NCBI GenBank assembly: GCA_012519655.1
Contig: JAAYPS010000052.1
Coordinates: forward strand, 1 to 38,082
Length of the DNA stretch: 38,082 nt
Direction of reading: 5' to 3'
Origin: Clostridiaceae bacterium
GTDB lineage: Bacteria > Bacillota > Clostridia > DSM-8532
Of the stretch, positions 23,509 through 33,440 are shown one piece after another. Below the pieces are notes generated by a model that saw only the letters and a list, made by a program, of their open reading frames with translations, was not told the DNA's origin and did not search any database. The translations under genes were made by a program, and so were the position numbers. The number at the start of each line of letters is the position of its first letter. The first letter of the stretch is position 1.

Positions 23509-25710
23509 TTGTCCTCAAAAATGATGAAAGTGAAGAAACGCTCATTAGTTTTATTAATTACATATTCTGTTTTAGTATTCGTACTTATATTACGGCTTGG
23601 TTACTATCAAATTGTAATGGGAGAAGAATACTCAATTAAAGCGTATGATATACAGACCAGGGAGAGAATTATTAATCCAAAAAGAGGTACTATTTTTGAT
23701 CGTAATGGCAAAGGGCTAGCAATCAGCGCATCGGTAGAAACTATATCCGTGAATCCTGCTGACTTTAAAGATAAAATGAAAGATAATCCTGAAAAAGTGG
23801 AACAAATCGCTTATGAACTGGGCCAAATACTAGATATGGCACCAGAGGATGTGAAGAAAAGCTTAACAGCAAACATTAGTTGGTCTTTTATAAAAAGAAA
23901 AGTTGATAAAGATATTGGGTTGCAGGTTCGTGAGTACCTTATTGAAAACAACATAGACAGTATTTATGTGGACGAGGATTCAAGGCGTTATTATCCTAAC
24001 GAGAATCTCGCATCTCACGTCCTGGGTTTTACTGGTGACGATGAGCAAGGGCTAAATGGTATAGAAAAAACATTTGACGAAGCTCTAAGTGGAAAGAAAG
24101 GTATGGTTATGAGCCAATTTGATGCAGGAGGTCGTCAAGTAAAATATAGCCCGGAAACTTATGTTGAACCCATCAATGGATATAATTTATACTTAACAAT
24201 AGATGAGACAATTCAGTACTTTACAGAAAAGATTTTAGAACAGGCGATGCTGGACTATAATTTAAAAAGAGGTGCCGCAGCTATTGTAATGCAGCCCAAG
24301 ACTGGAGAAATTCTTGCTATGGCATCGAAACCCGATTATGATCCAAATGATCCTTTTGCAAAGCCGAGTTTTTTAGAAGATGTTGAATGGCAAGGAAGGT
24401 CCAGTAATGAGGATGTAAATTTTTTGTTTGAAACGGTGTTTCGTAATAAGGCTTTAATGGATACATATGAGCCAGGTTCTACTTTTAAAGCTGTTACAGC
24501 TGCCGCAGCACTTGAGGAGAATGTTGTTACTACACAAACAGAGTTTGTTTGTAACACAGTTCATATGGCGGGACATAATATTAATTGTTGGAAAGCTGGG
24601 GGGCACGGTGCCGAAACATTTCGCACCGGGGTATATAACTCATGCAACCCAGTGTTTGTAAAAACTTCAATGGCTCTTGGGATAGACAAATTCTATCAAT
24701 ATATTGATAGTTTTGGTTTCAAAGAAAAAACAGGTATAACATTAAACGGTGAGCCCGCTGCTAGTGAATATCAATGGCACAAGGAACCAAAGGAAATTGA
24801 TATGGCTGTAAGCTCATTTGGACAACGGTTTACTATTTCACCATTGCAATTGGTATTAGCGTATTCAGCAATTGCTAATGGCGGGGATCTGATGAAACCA
24901 ATATTAGTAAAGCAAATAAGCGACAGTGAAGGTAATATAATAGAAAAAACAGAGCCCCAAGTAGTAAGAAAAGTTATTTCAAAGCAAACTTCAGATACAC
25001 TTTGTGACATACTCGAAGGTGTAGTATCTGAAGGAACGGGTAAAAATGCATATATCAGTGGATACCGAATAGCAGGAAAGACCGGAACATCAGAAACACA
25101 GGAAACTGACTCTGAAGGCAGGTATATTGCTTCATTTGCATGCTTCGCCCCTGCAGATGATCCGCAGATAGTTATATTATTAATTTTGGATCATCCTCAA
25201 GTTTATCCTCATTCAGGTGGTATGATAGCTGCTCCACTTGCAGGAAAGTTAGCTGAGGATATACTCGATTATTTAGGCGTGGAACGAGAATATACCGAGA
25301 TGGACAAACAATTGATGTTAAAGGAAATGTATGTACCAGAGGTGCGCAACTACAAACTATCCGATGCCAAAGTAAAACTCAATAATTATGAGTTGAATTA
25401 TGTTATTGAAGGTGAGTATGAAAACGAAGATGTACTTGTCGTTGAGCAGACTCCAAAGCCGAATAGTAGTGTTCCAAGCGGATCTACGGTAATACTTTAC
25501 ACATATAAACCTGAAGAAGAGCTCAAAGTAACGATGCCCAATGTTCTAAATAAGGAAATAAGTGAAGCTGCAAAGGCATTGAGAGATGCGGGTCTGAATA
25601 TAAAGGTACAGGGAATAGGCCAAGCTCACCGACAGGAGTATGAGCCTGGTGAAGAACTAAACAAAGGCCAGGTTGTTACTATTTGGTTTGAGCATACTGA
25701 TACTGATTAG
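23509..25710 (+). CDS. spoVD: Class B penicillin-binding protein with two PASTA domains (SpoVD/PBP2B type)
   Basis: This 733-residue membrane-anchored transpeptidase cross-links septal peptidoglycan and pairs with the SEDS protein FtsW. It has one N-terminal membrane helix (about 12-32), a dimerisation/pedestal region (about 50-230; RGTIFDRNGKGLA) and a transpeptidase domain. The active motifs are STFK (Ser324, Lys327), SCN (378-380) and KTGT (524-527). Two PASTA domains occupy about 602-667 and 673-733. Two PASTA domains resemble B. subtilis PBP2B, while the genome position between ftsL and murE is also where sporulation SpoVD lies, so the vegetative or sporulation role is open. The start is TTG 23509 with AAGGTGG seven bases before; an ATG follows at 23521. 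Confidence 0.92.
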   Translation: MSSKMMKVKKRSLVLLITYSVLVFVLILRLGYYQIVMGEEYSIKAYDIQTRERIINPKRGTIFDRNGKGLAISASVETISVNPADFKDKMKDNPEKVEQIAYELGQILDMAPEDVKKSLTANISWSFIKRKVDKDIGLQVREYLIENNIDSIYVDEDSRRYYPNENLASHVLGFTGDDEQGLNGIEKTFDEALSGKKGMVMSQFDAGGRQVKYSPETYVEPINGYNLYLTIDETIQYFTEKILEQAMLDYNLKRGAAAIVMQPKTGEILAMASKPDYDPNDPFAKPSFLEDVEWQGRSSNEDVNFLFETVFRNKALMDTYEPGSTFKAVTAAAALEENVVTTQTEFVCNTVHMAGHNINCWKAGGHGAETFRTGVYNSCNPVFVKTSMALGIDKFYQYIDSFGFKEKTGITLNGEPAASEYQWHKEPKEIDMAVSSFGQRFTISPLQLVLAYSAIANGGDLMKPILVKQISDSEGNIIEKTEPQVVRKVISKQTSDTLCDILEGVVSEGTGKNAYISGYRIAGKTGTSETQETDSEGRYIASFACFAPADDPQIVILLILDHPQVYPHSGGMIAAPLAGKLAEDILDYLGVEREYTEMDKQLMLKEMYVPEVRNYKLSDAKVKLNNYELNYVIEGEYENEDVLVVEQTPKPNSSVPSGSTVILYTYKPEEELKVTMPNVLNKEISEAAKALRDAGLNIKVQGIGQAHRQEYEPGEELNKGQVVTIWFEHTDTD

Positions 25711-25727
25711 GTAACGGAGGGAAGGAT

Positions 25728-27182
25728 ATGGAATTAACTAAACTAATTGAGGGATTGGATATTTTAGATATTCAAGGAACAACAAATAAACAGATCTCAA
25801 GGATCGTATACGATTCGAGAAGAGCAGTTCCAGGAGCATTGTTTGTGTGTGTTGACGGTTTTAAAACTGATGGACACAAGTTTATACAATCTGCAATTGA
25901 TAACGGGGCTACAACTTTTTTAGTTCAAAAGGATGTTCCCGCTATTGACGATATAACCATAATAAAGGTTCCAGACACACGGTATGCATTAGCCCATGTG
26001 TCAGCTGTATTTTTTGAACACCCATCAAGAGATTTCACACTTTTGGGTATTACAGGGACTAAGGGAAAGACAACAATAACATATATGATAAAATCAATCC
26101 TTGAGCAAGCCGACCAAATGGTAGGGCTAATTGGGACAGTTGCCAATATTATAGGGTCCGAAAAAATGCCAGCCCAAAGAACCACTCCCGAGTCTCTGGA
26201 TCTTCAGGAAGTGTTCGATAATATGAAATATAAAGGCGCTGATACGGTTGTTATGGAGGTATCATCTCAGGGTTTGAAGCTTAGTCGGGTAGCTTGCTCC
26301 GATTTCGACATTGGTGTGTTTACAAATCTGTCAGAAGATCATATAGGCGGAGATGAACATCCCGATATGGAAGATTACCTGAACTCTAAAATCAAGCTTT
26401 TTTCGCTGGCTAAGCGTGGGCTTGTAAATGTTGACTGTGGATACTCAGACAGAGTTTTTGAAAGCAGCCAATGTGAATGTATGACTTTTGGAATTTCGAA
26501 CAAAGCAGATATATCAGCTCAGGATATAGTAACACATGCTGACCGCGTAGAGTTTTTTGTAACGACACCTTGGTTCAGTAGTAATGTTGTTGTATCAGTA
26601 CCCGGGAAGTTTAGTGTATATAATGCGTTGGCGGCAATCGGTGTCACCGGAATGATGGGAATTGCCCCTGAGCATATAGTTAATGGGTTAAAAGATATTC
26701 ATATTCCAGGTAGAGCTGAAATTGTGCCCACTCCTAATAAACCATATACTGTGATGATAGATTATGCACATACTCCGGACAGCCTAAGAAATATTTTACA
26801 GACAGTAAAAGAATTTGTTCCCAATAGACTAATTAGTGTTTTCGGTTGCGGTGGGGATAGAGACAGAACAAAGAGACCACAAATGGGAAAAATATCAGGA
26901 GAGATTGCAGACATAACATTGATTACATCTGATAATCCAAGAACCGAAGAACCCATGGATATTATAAAAGATATTGAAGAAGGCATAAAAGAAACAGATG
27001 GACAATATAGTATTATTCAGGACAGAACATCAGCAATACGCCATGCGATGAAGATCGCTCAAAAAGGTGATATTATTGTGTTAGCCGGAAAAGGACATGA
27101 AACATATCAAATATTCAAAGACAAGACCATCCACTATGATGAACGGGAAATTGTAAAAGATATTCTCGAGAGTATGGAGTGA
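25728..27182 (+). CDS. murE: UDP-MurNAc-tripeptide synthetase MurE (meso-diaminopimelate adding)
   Basis: This 484-residue cytoplasmic Mur ligase adds the third stem-peptide residue to UDP-MurNAc-L-Ala-D-Glu using ATP. The N-terminal uridine-binding domain includes YDSRRAVPGALFVCVDG. The ATP loop is GITGTKGKTTITYM, and the central domain carries TPESLDLQ and EVSSQGL. The C-terminal domain has DYAHTPDSL, FGCGGDRDRTKRP and DNPRTEEP. DNPR is the motif that recognises meso-diaminopimelate, so the wall is predicted to be DAP-type. It starts 17 bases after spoVD and its stop overlaps the region just before murF, so co-translation is likely. Confidence 0.95.
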   Translation: MELTKLIEGLDILDIQGTTNKQISRIVYDSRRAVPGALFVCVDGFKTDGHKFIQSAIDNGATTFLVQKDVPAIDDITIIKVPDTRYALAHVSAVFFEHPSRDFTLLGITGTKGKTTITYMIKSILEQADQMVGLIGTVANIIGSEKMPAQRTTPESLDLQEVFDNMKYKGADTVVMEVSSQGLKLSRVACSDFDIGVFTNLSEDHIGGDEHPDMEDYLNSKIKLFSLAKRGLVNVDCGYSDRVFESSQCECMTFGISNKADISAQDIVTHADRVEFFVTTPWFSSNVVVSVPGKFSVYNALAAIGVTGMMGIAPEHIVNGLKDIHIPGRAEIVPTPNKPYTVMIDYAHTPDSLRNILQTVKEFVPNRLISVFGCGGDRDRTKRPQMGKISGEIADITLITSDNPRTEEPMDIIKDIEEGIKETDGQYSIIQDRTSAIRHAMKIAQKGDIIVLAGKGHETYQIFKDKTIHYDEREIVKDILESME

Positions 27183-27187
27183 GAAAA

Positions 27188-28579
27188 ATGGAAAAATTAC
27201 AGGCAGGTACAATATGTCATTGGATTAATGGCAGACTCATAGGTGATGAACTGGTAAGTGCGGATGAAGTTAGTACCGACACAAGAACGTTAGTGAAGGG
27301 AAGCCTTTTTGTTGCTATCCGTGGTAACAACTTTGATGGACATGAGTTTATTGGCCAAGCCTTTGAAAAAGGAGCTACGATTGTTATATCAGAAGAGGAG
27401 CATGCTGTTAGCGAAGGTCTGGCTTTAATTGTTGTTCAAGACACAATAAAAGCATTAGGTGAGCTAGCGCGAAACTATATCCAAAACTTTGATATACCCG
27501 TTATAGCAATTACAGGAAGTGTCGGAAAGACAACGTCCAAGGAAATGATAGCCCAAGTACTCTCAACCCAGTATAATGTACATAAGACCAAGGGGAATTT
27601 CAACAATCATATTGGATTGCCGCTTTCTGTACTCAATCTTAACAAAAGCCACAATGTAGCAGTTTTTGAAATGGGTATGAATGCAATAGGAGAAATAGAT
27701 TATCTTTCAAAGATTATTCGCCCTGATGTTGGAGTTATAACAAATATAGGTATTTCGCATATAGAGAAGTTAGGCTCCAGACAAAATATACTTAGGGCTA
27801 AACTTGAAATAATTCATGGAATGAGTGAGAACAGTAAATTAATTTTAAATGGAGATGATGAGCTTTTATCGGGACTTAAAGGTCTGCTACCCATGCCTGT
27901 TTCCTTCTATGGTATTAATGAAAACAGTGATATACATGCTTATGGTATTGAAACTCTTGGGGAAAAAGGAGTAAAGTTTAATATTGAAATTAGGAACCAG
28001 GAAGTTGAAATAGTTTTGCCTGTTCCTGGAATTCATAATGTATCTGACGCATTGGCAGCAGTAGCATGCGGGCTTGAATTGGGAATCACAAACGAAAACA
28101 TACAAAAAGGACTTATGCGTTACTCTCACGAAAGAATGAGGCTTAACATATCTCAACAAGGTGATGTAAAAATAATTAATGATTCATATAATGCAGCTCC
28201 AGACTCGATGTTAGCAGCTTTAACTGTTTTAAGAGAAGTCGCTGGTTCAAGACGAAGTATCGCAGTATTAGGAGATATGTTCGAGCTCGGTGAATACTCA
28301 GCACAAGCACATGCAGATGTTGGGACATATGTTGTCAGAGAGAATATAAACCATTTGATTGCAATAGGGGATCTTGCTAAGGATTACGTTAAAGGAGCAG
28401 TAGAAGCCGGTATGAGTGAGAGAAACATAAAATATTTTCCTGACTCTAAAAGTGCAGTTAGTTTTCTAAAAGGATTCATAAACCCACTTGACGTAGTGCT
28501 TTTTAAAGGGTCCAGAGGTATGAACTTAGATAAAGTAATAGAAAATGTTTTCGGAACTGCAGACAACGATGTTAAATAA
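27188..28579 (+). CDS. murF: UDP-MurNAc-tripeptide-D-alanyl-D-alanine ligase MurF
   Basis: This 463-residue Mur ligase adds the D-Ala-D-Ala dipeptide, the last cytoplasmic step of precursor assembly before MraY. It shows DTRTLVKGSLFVAIRG at the N-terminus, the ATP loop ITGSVGKTTSKEM, KTKGNFNNHIGLPLS, EMGMNAIGEI and INDSYNAAPDSM. The latter stretches are specific for MurF among Mur ligases. ATG 27188 with GGAG eight bases upstream was chosen; a GTG at 27179 overlaps the murE stop and has no separate ribosome site. It is followed 14 bases later by mraY. Confidence 0.94.
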   Translation: MEKLQAGTICHWINGRLIGDELVSADEVSTDTRTLVKGSLFVAIRGNNFDGHEFIGQAFEKGATIVISEEEHAVSEGLALIVVQDTIKALGELARNYIQNFDIPVIAITGSVGKTTSKEMIAQVLSTQYNVHKTKGNFNNHIGLPLSVLNLNKSHNVAVFEMGMNAIGEIDYLSKIIRPDVGVITNIGISHIEKLGSRQNILRAKLEIIHGMSENSKLILNGDDELLSGLKGLLPMPVSFYGINENSDIHAYGIETLGEKGVKFNIEIRNQEVEIVLPVPGIHNVSDALAAVACGLELGITNENIQKGLMRYSHERMRLNISQQGDVKIINDSYNAAPDSMLAALTVLREVAGSRRSIAVLGDMFELGEYSAQAHADVGTYVVRENINHLIAIGDLAKDYVKGAVEAGMSERNIKYFPDSKSAVSFLKGFINPLDVVLFKGSRGMNLDKVIENVFGTADNDVK

Positions 28580-28593
28580 CCGGGAGGATAAAT

Positions 28594-29565
28594 ATGAAGA
28601 TACCAACTCAAATAATAGTATTTGTTCTTGCATTTGTGCTTGCTATAATATCGGGAATTATTTTAATTCCTTTGCTCAAAAAGTTTAAATTCGGGCAAAC
28701 AATAAGGGATGATGGCCCTAAAACACATCTTGTTAAGCAAGGGATACCTACAATGGGTGGTTTTATATTCCTAATCCCTGTTACTATTATTTGTGGATAT
28801 TATGCTTTAAATGATAATGATATGGCAGCTTTGCTTTTAACAACACTGGGATTTGGGCTTATTGGATTTATTGATGATTATTTAAAAATAAAACGACGCA
28901 ATAAAGATGGATTAAAACCAAAACAAAAAATGCTGGGCTTATTGGCAGTATCTGCATGTTTCACAGCTTATGTGGTTACAATGACAAATATGGGTGAAAA
29001 AACAGTTGTACCATTTATAGGTATTGATAATCCCATAACAGTCCCAATTGTTATATTCATTCCATTTTGTATTTTTATTCTTCTGGCTTACTCTAATGCT
29101 GTGAATTTAACAGATGGCTTAGATGGTTTAGCTGGTAGCGTAACAATGATTATTTTGGTTTTCTTTACGGTAGTGGCTATGCTAAATGAGGAATGGAATT
29201 CAATTAAGCTCTTTTGCGCTATTTTAGCAGGAGGCTGTCTTGGGTTTCTAACTTTTAATCTACATCCTGCTAAAGTAATTATGGGAGATGTAGGTTCATT
29301 AGCTCTCGGAGGCGCCGTAGCAGCTGTATCCATATTACTGCAAATGCCGTTAATACTCGTTATTGCGGGCATGGTGTATTTTATAGAAAATATGTCTGTA
29401 ATACTACAGGTAGCATATTTTAAGAAAACAGGAAAACGAATTTTCAGGATGGCACCCATACACCATCATTTTGAATTGATGGGTTGGGGTGAAACAAAAA
29501 TTGTGATTATATTCATTCTTGTAACTGTTGTTTTTTGTGGCATTGCTTTCTTTGCTTTGAGGTGA
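28594..29565 (+). CDS. mraY: Phospho-MurNAc-pentapeptide transferase MraY
   Basis: This 323-residue integral membrane enzyme transfers phospho-MurNAc-pentapeptide from UDP to undecaprenyl phosphate, making lipid I. Motifs include DGPKTHLVKQGIPTMGG, LIGFIDDYLKI (magnesium-binding Asp pair), NAVNLTDGLDGLAGS, VIMGDVGSLALGG and the histidine cluster APIHHHFELMGW near the C-terminus. About ten hydrophobic segments are visible. GGGAGG eight bases upstream supports the start. The next gene starts two bases after its stop. MurG, which uses the product lipid I, is not found in the window. Confidence 0.96.
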   Translation: MKIPTQIIVFVLAFVLAIISGIILIPLLKKFKFGQTIRDDGPKTHLVKQGIPTMGGFIFLIPVTIICGYYALNDNDMAALLLTTLGFGLIGFIDDYLKIKRRNKDGLKPKQKMLGLLAVSACFTAYVVTMTNMGEKTVVPFIGIDNPITVPIVIFIPFCIFILLAYSNAVNLTDGLDGLAGSVTMIILVFFTVVAMLNEEWNSIKLFCAILAGGCLGFLTFNLHPAKVIMGDVGSLALGGAVAAVSILLQMPLILVIAGMVYFIENMSVILQVAYFKKTGKRIFRMAPIHHHFELMGWGETKIVIIFILVTVVFCGIAFFALR

Positions 29566-29567
29566 GT

Positions 29568-30689
29568 ATGAAAAATAGAGACTTTGACTTCTGGATATTT
29601 ATAACGATACTATTGCTTTTAGCTTTAGGTGTTAGCATGGTTTATAGTGCTAGTTCTTATTATGCAAGTAGAAATTTTGATAATAAGGAGTACTACCTTA
29701 TAAAGCAGCTTCTTTGGGCTACAATAGGAGTTATCGCAATGCTTGTAGTATCAAGACTTGATTACAGGAGACTGGCTCAATTTTCGCCACTTCTTATGCT
29801 TGCGAGTATTATCCTTCTAGTTTTAGTTAGGATTCCCGGAATAGGTTCAAATGTTAATGGCGCGTGGAGATGGTTTGATTTTGGTTTTGCTTCTTTTCAG
29901 CCATCCGAGATGGCCAAATTATCCATAATTTTATTTTTTGCGTATAGTCTATCAAAAAAAGAGGATGCTCTTCAATCATTTTGGAAGGGTTTTTTGCCCT
30001 ATCTCTTGATTATTGGGATAGTTGATGCCCTTTTATTAATAGAACCTCACTACAGTGCCACCATTCTCACAACTGCAGTAGCATTCATAATACTTTTTAC
30101 GGCAGGGGCGAAAATATGGCATTTCATAATTATATCAATACCTGTAATACCCCTGGGTATATATTTCATTGTTACAGAGGAATATCGTCTTAGAAGGGTG
30201 CTTACATTTATAGATCCTTTCGATGATCCTACCGACGCAGGATATCAGATTGTAAACTCTTTATACGCAATAGGCTCGGGCGGTATTTTCGGTAAAGGCA
30301 TAGGGCAAAGTGTACAAAAAAATCTATATATTCCCGAACCACATACCGATTTTATTTTTTCTGTTGCTGCTGAAGAATTGGGTTTCATTGGTGCAACTAC
30401 CATCCTCTTATTGTTTCTAGTCTTAATTTGGCGTGGGGTTCGAGTAGCTATGCACGCTCCAGACAAACTTGGTAGTCTTATTGCTGTCGGCATAACATCA
30501 ATAATTGCAGTTCAAGTAATAATTAATGTGGCGGTTGTTACATCTTCAATGCCGGTTACAGGAATGCCTCTACCGTTTTTCACATATGGTGGTAGTTCAC
30601 TTGCATTTTTGCTCGTTGGAGTTGGAATGTTGCTTAACATTTCCCGTTCTACTGGCAGTAAATACAAGGTTAAGAGGGGCAAATACTAA
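29568..30689 (+). CDS. ftsW: SEDS division glycan polymerase FtsW (SpoVE-like)
   Basis: This 374-residue membrane protein of the SEDS family makes septal glycan from lipid II. It shows VSMVYSASSYYA, FQPSEMAKLS, GYQIVNSLYAIGSGG, FGKGIGQS, EPHTDFIFSVAAEELGF (catalytic Asp in HTD) and PVTGMPLPFFTYGGSS. The frame is open upstream into mraY, but ATG 29568, two bases after the mraY stop with GAGGTG just before, is the sensible start. Clostridial clusters usually continue ftsW-murG-murA; here the plus-strand genes end. The next genes converge from the other strand. Confidence 0.92.
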   Translation: MKNRDFDFWIFITILLLLALGVSMVYSASSYYASRNFDNKEYYLIKQLLWATIGVIAMLVVSRLDYRRLAQFSPLLMLASIILLVLVRIPGIGSNVNGAWRWFDFGFASFQPSEMAKLSIILFFAYSLSKKEDALQSFWKGFLPYLLIIGIVDALLLIEPHYSATILTTAVAFIILFTAGAKIWHFIIISIPVIPLGIYFIVTEEYRLRRVLTFIDPFDDPTDAGYQIVNSLYAIGSGGIFGKGIGQSVQKNLYIPEPHTDFIFSVAAEELGFIGATTILLLFLVLIWRGVRVAMHAPDKLGSLIAVGITSIIAVQVIINVAVVTSSMPVTGMPLPFFTYGGSSLAFLLVGVGMLLNISRSTGSKYKVKRGKY

Positions 30690-30811
30690 TATCAGTTTAA
30701 ACTTTGGCCTACCAAAATATATGTGTATGAGTTTACTTAACAATGGAAAAAGGATCATTTTATATTAGTTTCTGATTACTAATTATATTTGTGTGACATA
30801 TATTAGCGAAT

Positions 30812-30836
30812 AAAAGGGGCAGTCGATGGCTGCCCC
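30812..30836 (-). terminator. Terminator of the inverted murA-ftsZ operon
   Basis: On the minus strand GGGGCAG and CTGCCCC (30816-30822 and 30830-30836) form a seven-pair stem, followed by TTTTATT. It lies about 95 bases past the ftsZ stop. On the plus strand the same stem lacks a U run, but it may still help stop ftsW transcripts. Confidence 0.8.
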
Positions 30837-30929
30837 AATAATATCTTGAAAATCAATATATAATAAGAACTCTAAAAGTTTGTTTGTGCGTCAAATACAT
30901 TCAAATTATGTATATGTTCTACTTGTAGT

Positions 30930-32024
30930 TTATCTAAATCTGTTGCGTTTTAAGAATACAGGGATATCTAATTCGTCGTCATCTTCGGTGGTTATTGCCG
31001 CCTCTTTAATAGCAGCACTGGCTTCACTGGCATCCACTAATTTATTAGGTTTTCTTAGTATTGGAGTTTTGTCAAAACCTGTCGCAATAACGGTAATAAC
31101 TATTTCATCCTTCAAATTCTCATCAATTACAGCACCGAATATAATAGTAGCTTCGGGATCTGCAGCATTTTGTATTAGTTCAGCAGCAGTGTTTACTTCT
31201 TGTAAACCAAGATCAGTTCCACCCGTAATATTAAGTAATACACCTTTAGCTCCTTCTATTGATGTTTCGAGTAGTGGGCTCGAAATAGCTTGATTGGCTG
31301 CATCTTCAGCTTTGCTATCACCAGTTCCTCTTCCGATTCCCATATGAGCAAGACCTTTTTCATTCATAATGGTTTTAACGTCTGCAAAATCTAAATTAAT
31401 AAGTCCGGGTACGGCAATTAAATCCGAAATGCCTTGAACACCCTGTCGAAGAACATCATCAGCTATTAAAAATGCTTCAAGCATTGATGTTTTCTTGTCT
31501 GCAATATGTAAAAGCCTGTCATTTGGAATTGTAACAAGGGTATCTACTACCTCTTTTAAGTTTTCAACACCTTGTTCTGCTTGTTGCATTCGCTTTCTGC
31601 CTTCAAACATAAATGGTTTTGTAACAACACCAACAGTGAGAATGCCTAACTCTTTTGCTATTTGAGCAATTACTGGAGCTCCTCCAGTGCCTGTGCCGCC
31701 ACCCATTCCAGCTGTAACGAATACCATATCTGCATCTTTAATTGCCATGGCAATTTCATCACGGCTTTCATTGGCTGATCTTTCTCCAATTTCAGGGTTT
31801 GCACCTGCACCGAGTCCTTTTGTAAGCTTATCCCCTATTTGAATTTTTGTGTTTGCCTTAGAAAGAAATAATGCTTGTTTGTCGGTATTAACGGCAATAA
31901 AATCTACACCTCTAAGACCTGCGTCAATCATACGGTTTACTGCGTTATTGCCACCACCGCCTACGCCTATAACTTTAATCCTTGCAAAATTATCCATATC
32001 GATATCAAATTCTAGCAAACCCAT
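30930..32024 (-). CDS. ftsZ: Cell division GTPase FtsZ
   Basis: This is the tubulin-like GTPase that forms the division ring. From ATG 32024 it has 364 residues, close to the family length. It shows [16 protein letters not shown], the tubulin signature [24 protein letters not shown] (the T7-loop region, with catalytic Asp in DFAD) and a variable linker. The tail [12 protein letters not shown] is the peptide bound by membrane tethers such as FtsA and SepF. The start is ambiguous: GTG 32036 and TTG 32018 (giving MLEFD, as in related clostridia) are alternatives near the GGGGG site. It is the last gene of a minus-strand operon murA-ftsQ-sbp-ftsZ and converges on ftsW. This orientation is opposite to the rest of the cluster. 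Confidence 0.95.
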   Translation of the reverse strand: MGLLEFDIDMDNFARIKVIGVGGGGNNAVNRMIDAGLRGVDFIAVNTDKQALFLSKANTKIQIGDKLTKGLGAGANPEIGERSANESRDEIAMAIKDADMVFVTAGMGGGTGTGGAPVIAQIAKELGILTVGVVTKPFMFEGRKRMQQAEQGVENLKEVVDTLVTIPNDRLLHIADKKTSMLEAFLIADDVLRQGVQGISDLIAVPGLINLDFADVKTIMNEKGLAHMGIGRGTGDSKAEDAANQAISSPLLETSIEGAKGVLLNITGGTDLGLQEVNTAAELIQNAADPEATIIFGAVIDENLKDEIVITVIATGFDKTPILRKPNKLVDASEASAAIKEAAITTEDDDELDIPVFLKRNRFR

Positions 32025-32126
32025 ATCCCCCTTCACAACCTTTTCTTATGTAAAAACTAACGCTCATCCATATATATGTATATTTCAATTATATAGTAAT
32101 GAACATTAAAATCAAGTACAGAGGTT

Positions 32127-32465
32127 TTATTTTTCAGGTTTTTTTTCAATAAGCTTTCTACGTATAACACTGAAGTTTAAGAAAATCCTGTTACCAAAGG
32201 CAAATACAGCTGCAAGATGCAATGAAATACCGAGTCGATCACCAATGTAAGCGAATAATGCAGCCAACAGTGAGTTCCCAAAAAAACCTGACAAAAATAC
32301 TTTTGTTTTAAATCTATTCTCCATTGATGCGACAAGTCCGCCAAAAACAGAATCAAGTGCTGCAAGTATAGCCACAGCAGCATAGTTTGAGTATTCTCTC
32401 GGAATGTTGTATGGAATTAAAATACCAATTATTAAGCCAATTATTAGACCAAGTAATGGAATCAT
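32127..32465 (-). CDS. sbp: Small basic protein Sbp (DUF1290)
   Basis: This 112-residue membrane protein has about three hydrophobic segments and a basic C-terminus (RRKLIEKKPEK). It matches the family first noted between ftsQ/divIB and ftsZ in Bacillus. Characteristic stretches are IPYNIPREYSNYAAVAILAALDSVFGG and GFFGNSLLAALFAYIGDRLG (both shortened in usual notation). Its role is unknown. AGGAG lies about eight bases before the ATG. Its position between ftsQ and ftsZ is the conserved one, which shows that the order inside the inverted block is unchanged. Confidence 0.88.
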   Translation of the reverse strand: MIPLLGLIIGLIIGILIPYNIPREYSNYAAVAILAALDSVFGGLVASMENRFKTKVFLSGFFGNSLLAALFAYIGDRLGISLHLAAVFAFGNRIFLNFSVIRRKLIEKKPEK

Positions 32466-32498
32466 TTATTACTCCTCACTTTCCTCTTGAAACATTGG

Positions 32499-33317
32499 TT
32501 ATTCGGCTATAAAACGGGCGTATTTATCATCATAAAAGTCTATCATGCCTTTTTCATCAGGCTTAATATGATTGTAATATAATTCTTTTAAATATGAAAG
32601 CCTGTAAGTTAGTTCATCGTTTATTTTTATTTTTGCAGTTATTCGATCGTCTAGTGAAATATATAATTCTCTATTTTCCAGGATGTCTATCCAATCCACG
32701 ACATCAATTAGTTTTTGAGTTGAATCCATATCTACACTATTTAGACTTTGAAGCAATTGTACCACCCATGCAATTTTCTCAGGTTTGTTTGTTTGAATTT
32801 TATCACCTAATGCGAACTTATCTAACTGTACGCCCCTGATCTGGGGGTGTTGATCATCTAGTTGGTTTTTCACTTCCAAAACATAACCTTCTTCATCAAC
32901 CAATAGAAAGTTTCCAAAATAGCGTATCAATGCTAGTGCATTTCTTTCGGTTACAGATATATTAACAGTTTTCGGAAACTCATATTTTATTATAGCAGTT
33001 TTAACATAGGGTAATTTCTCCACTTCCTTTTCAGCTATACCCATACGTAGATTTAAAAGGTGTTCAAGGCTGCCACCCAAATGATTAATTGCATTTTCAC
33101 CTATTTTTATTCCTGATGCATTAATTATTTCTTCGGCTGTATAATTAGTAGTTTCATCAACATAAATATCTGACAACAAAAGCAGCGGAGAGAACACCAT
33201 CACCGCTGCCAAGCTACCAATAAGTAAAAACAATAAAAATATAATCTTTGTGATTCTTACTCTAACACTTTTTCCCTTATGTACGGATCTTCCATTACTT
33301 TTCCTTGACTTATTCAT
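32499..33317 (-). CDS. ftsQ: Cell division protein FtsQ/DivIB
   Basis: This 272-residue bitopic protein starts with a basic cytoplasmic region (about 1-25), followed by a membrane helix (about 26-48). A POTRA domain (about 50-120; LLSDIYVDETTNYTAEEIINASG in part) and a beta domain (about 121-235; VTERNALALIRYFGNFLLVDEEGYVL in part) follow. FtsQ holds FtsL and DivIC in the divisome. ATG 33317 was chosen because GAGGT lies six bases upstream; the open frame extends to 33359 without support. It is the second gene in murA-ftsQ-sbp-ftsZ. Confidence 0.86.
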   Translation of the reverse strand: MNKSRKSNGRSVHKGKSVRVRITKIIFLLFLLIGSLAAVMVFSPLLLLSDIYVDETTNYTAEEIINASGIKIGENAINHLGGSLEHLLNLRMGIAEKEVEKLPYVKTAIIKYEFPKTVNISVTERNALALIRYFGNFLLVDEEGYVLEVKNQLDDQHPQIRGVQLDKFALGDKIQTNKPEKIAWVVQLLQSLNSVDMDSTQKLIDVVDWIDILENRELYISLDDRITAKIKINDELTYRLSYLKELYYNHIKPDEKGMIDFYDDKYARFIAE

Positions 33318-33440
33318 TTGTACCTCATGTAAGCCATTTAAACTCAATACTAACCGCATCTTGACTAAATTATAGCATATTGCTTTTTCACCTGCAATAA
33401 AAGCCTGTGTCCAGGGCTCACGTGGGTAATAATTAAGTAC

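Noticed and set aside
30880-31293. Plus-strand open frame of 137 codons antisense to ftsZ
   Set aside because: It is a shadow of the strongly coding ftsZ frame, rich in Ser/Ala from the complementary strand, with no homology I recognise.
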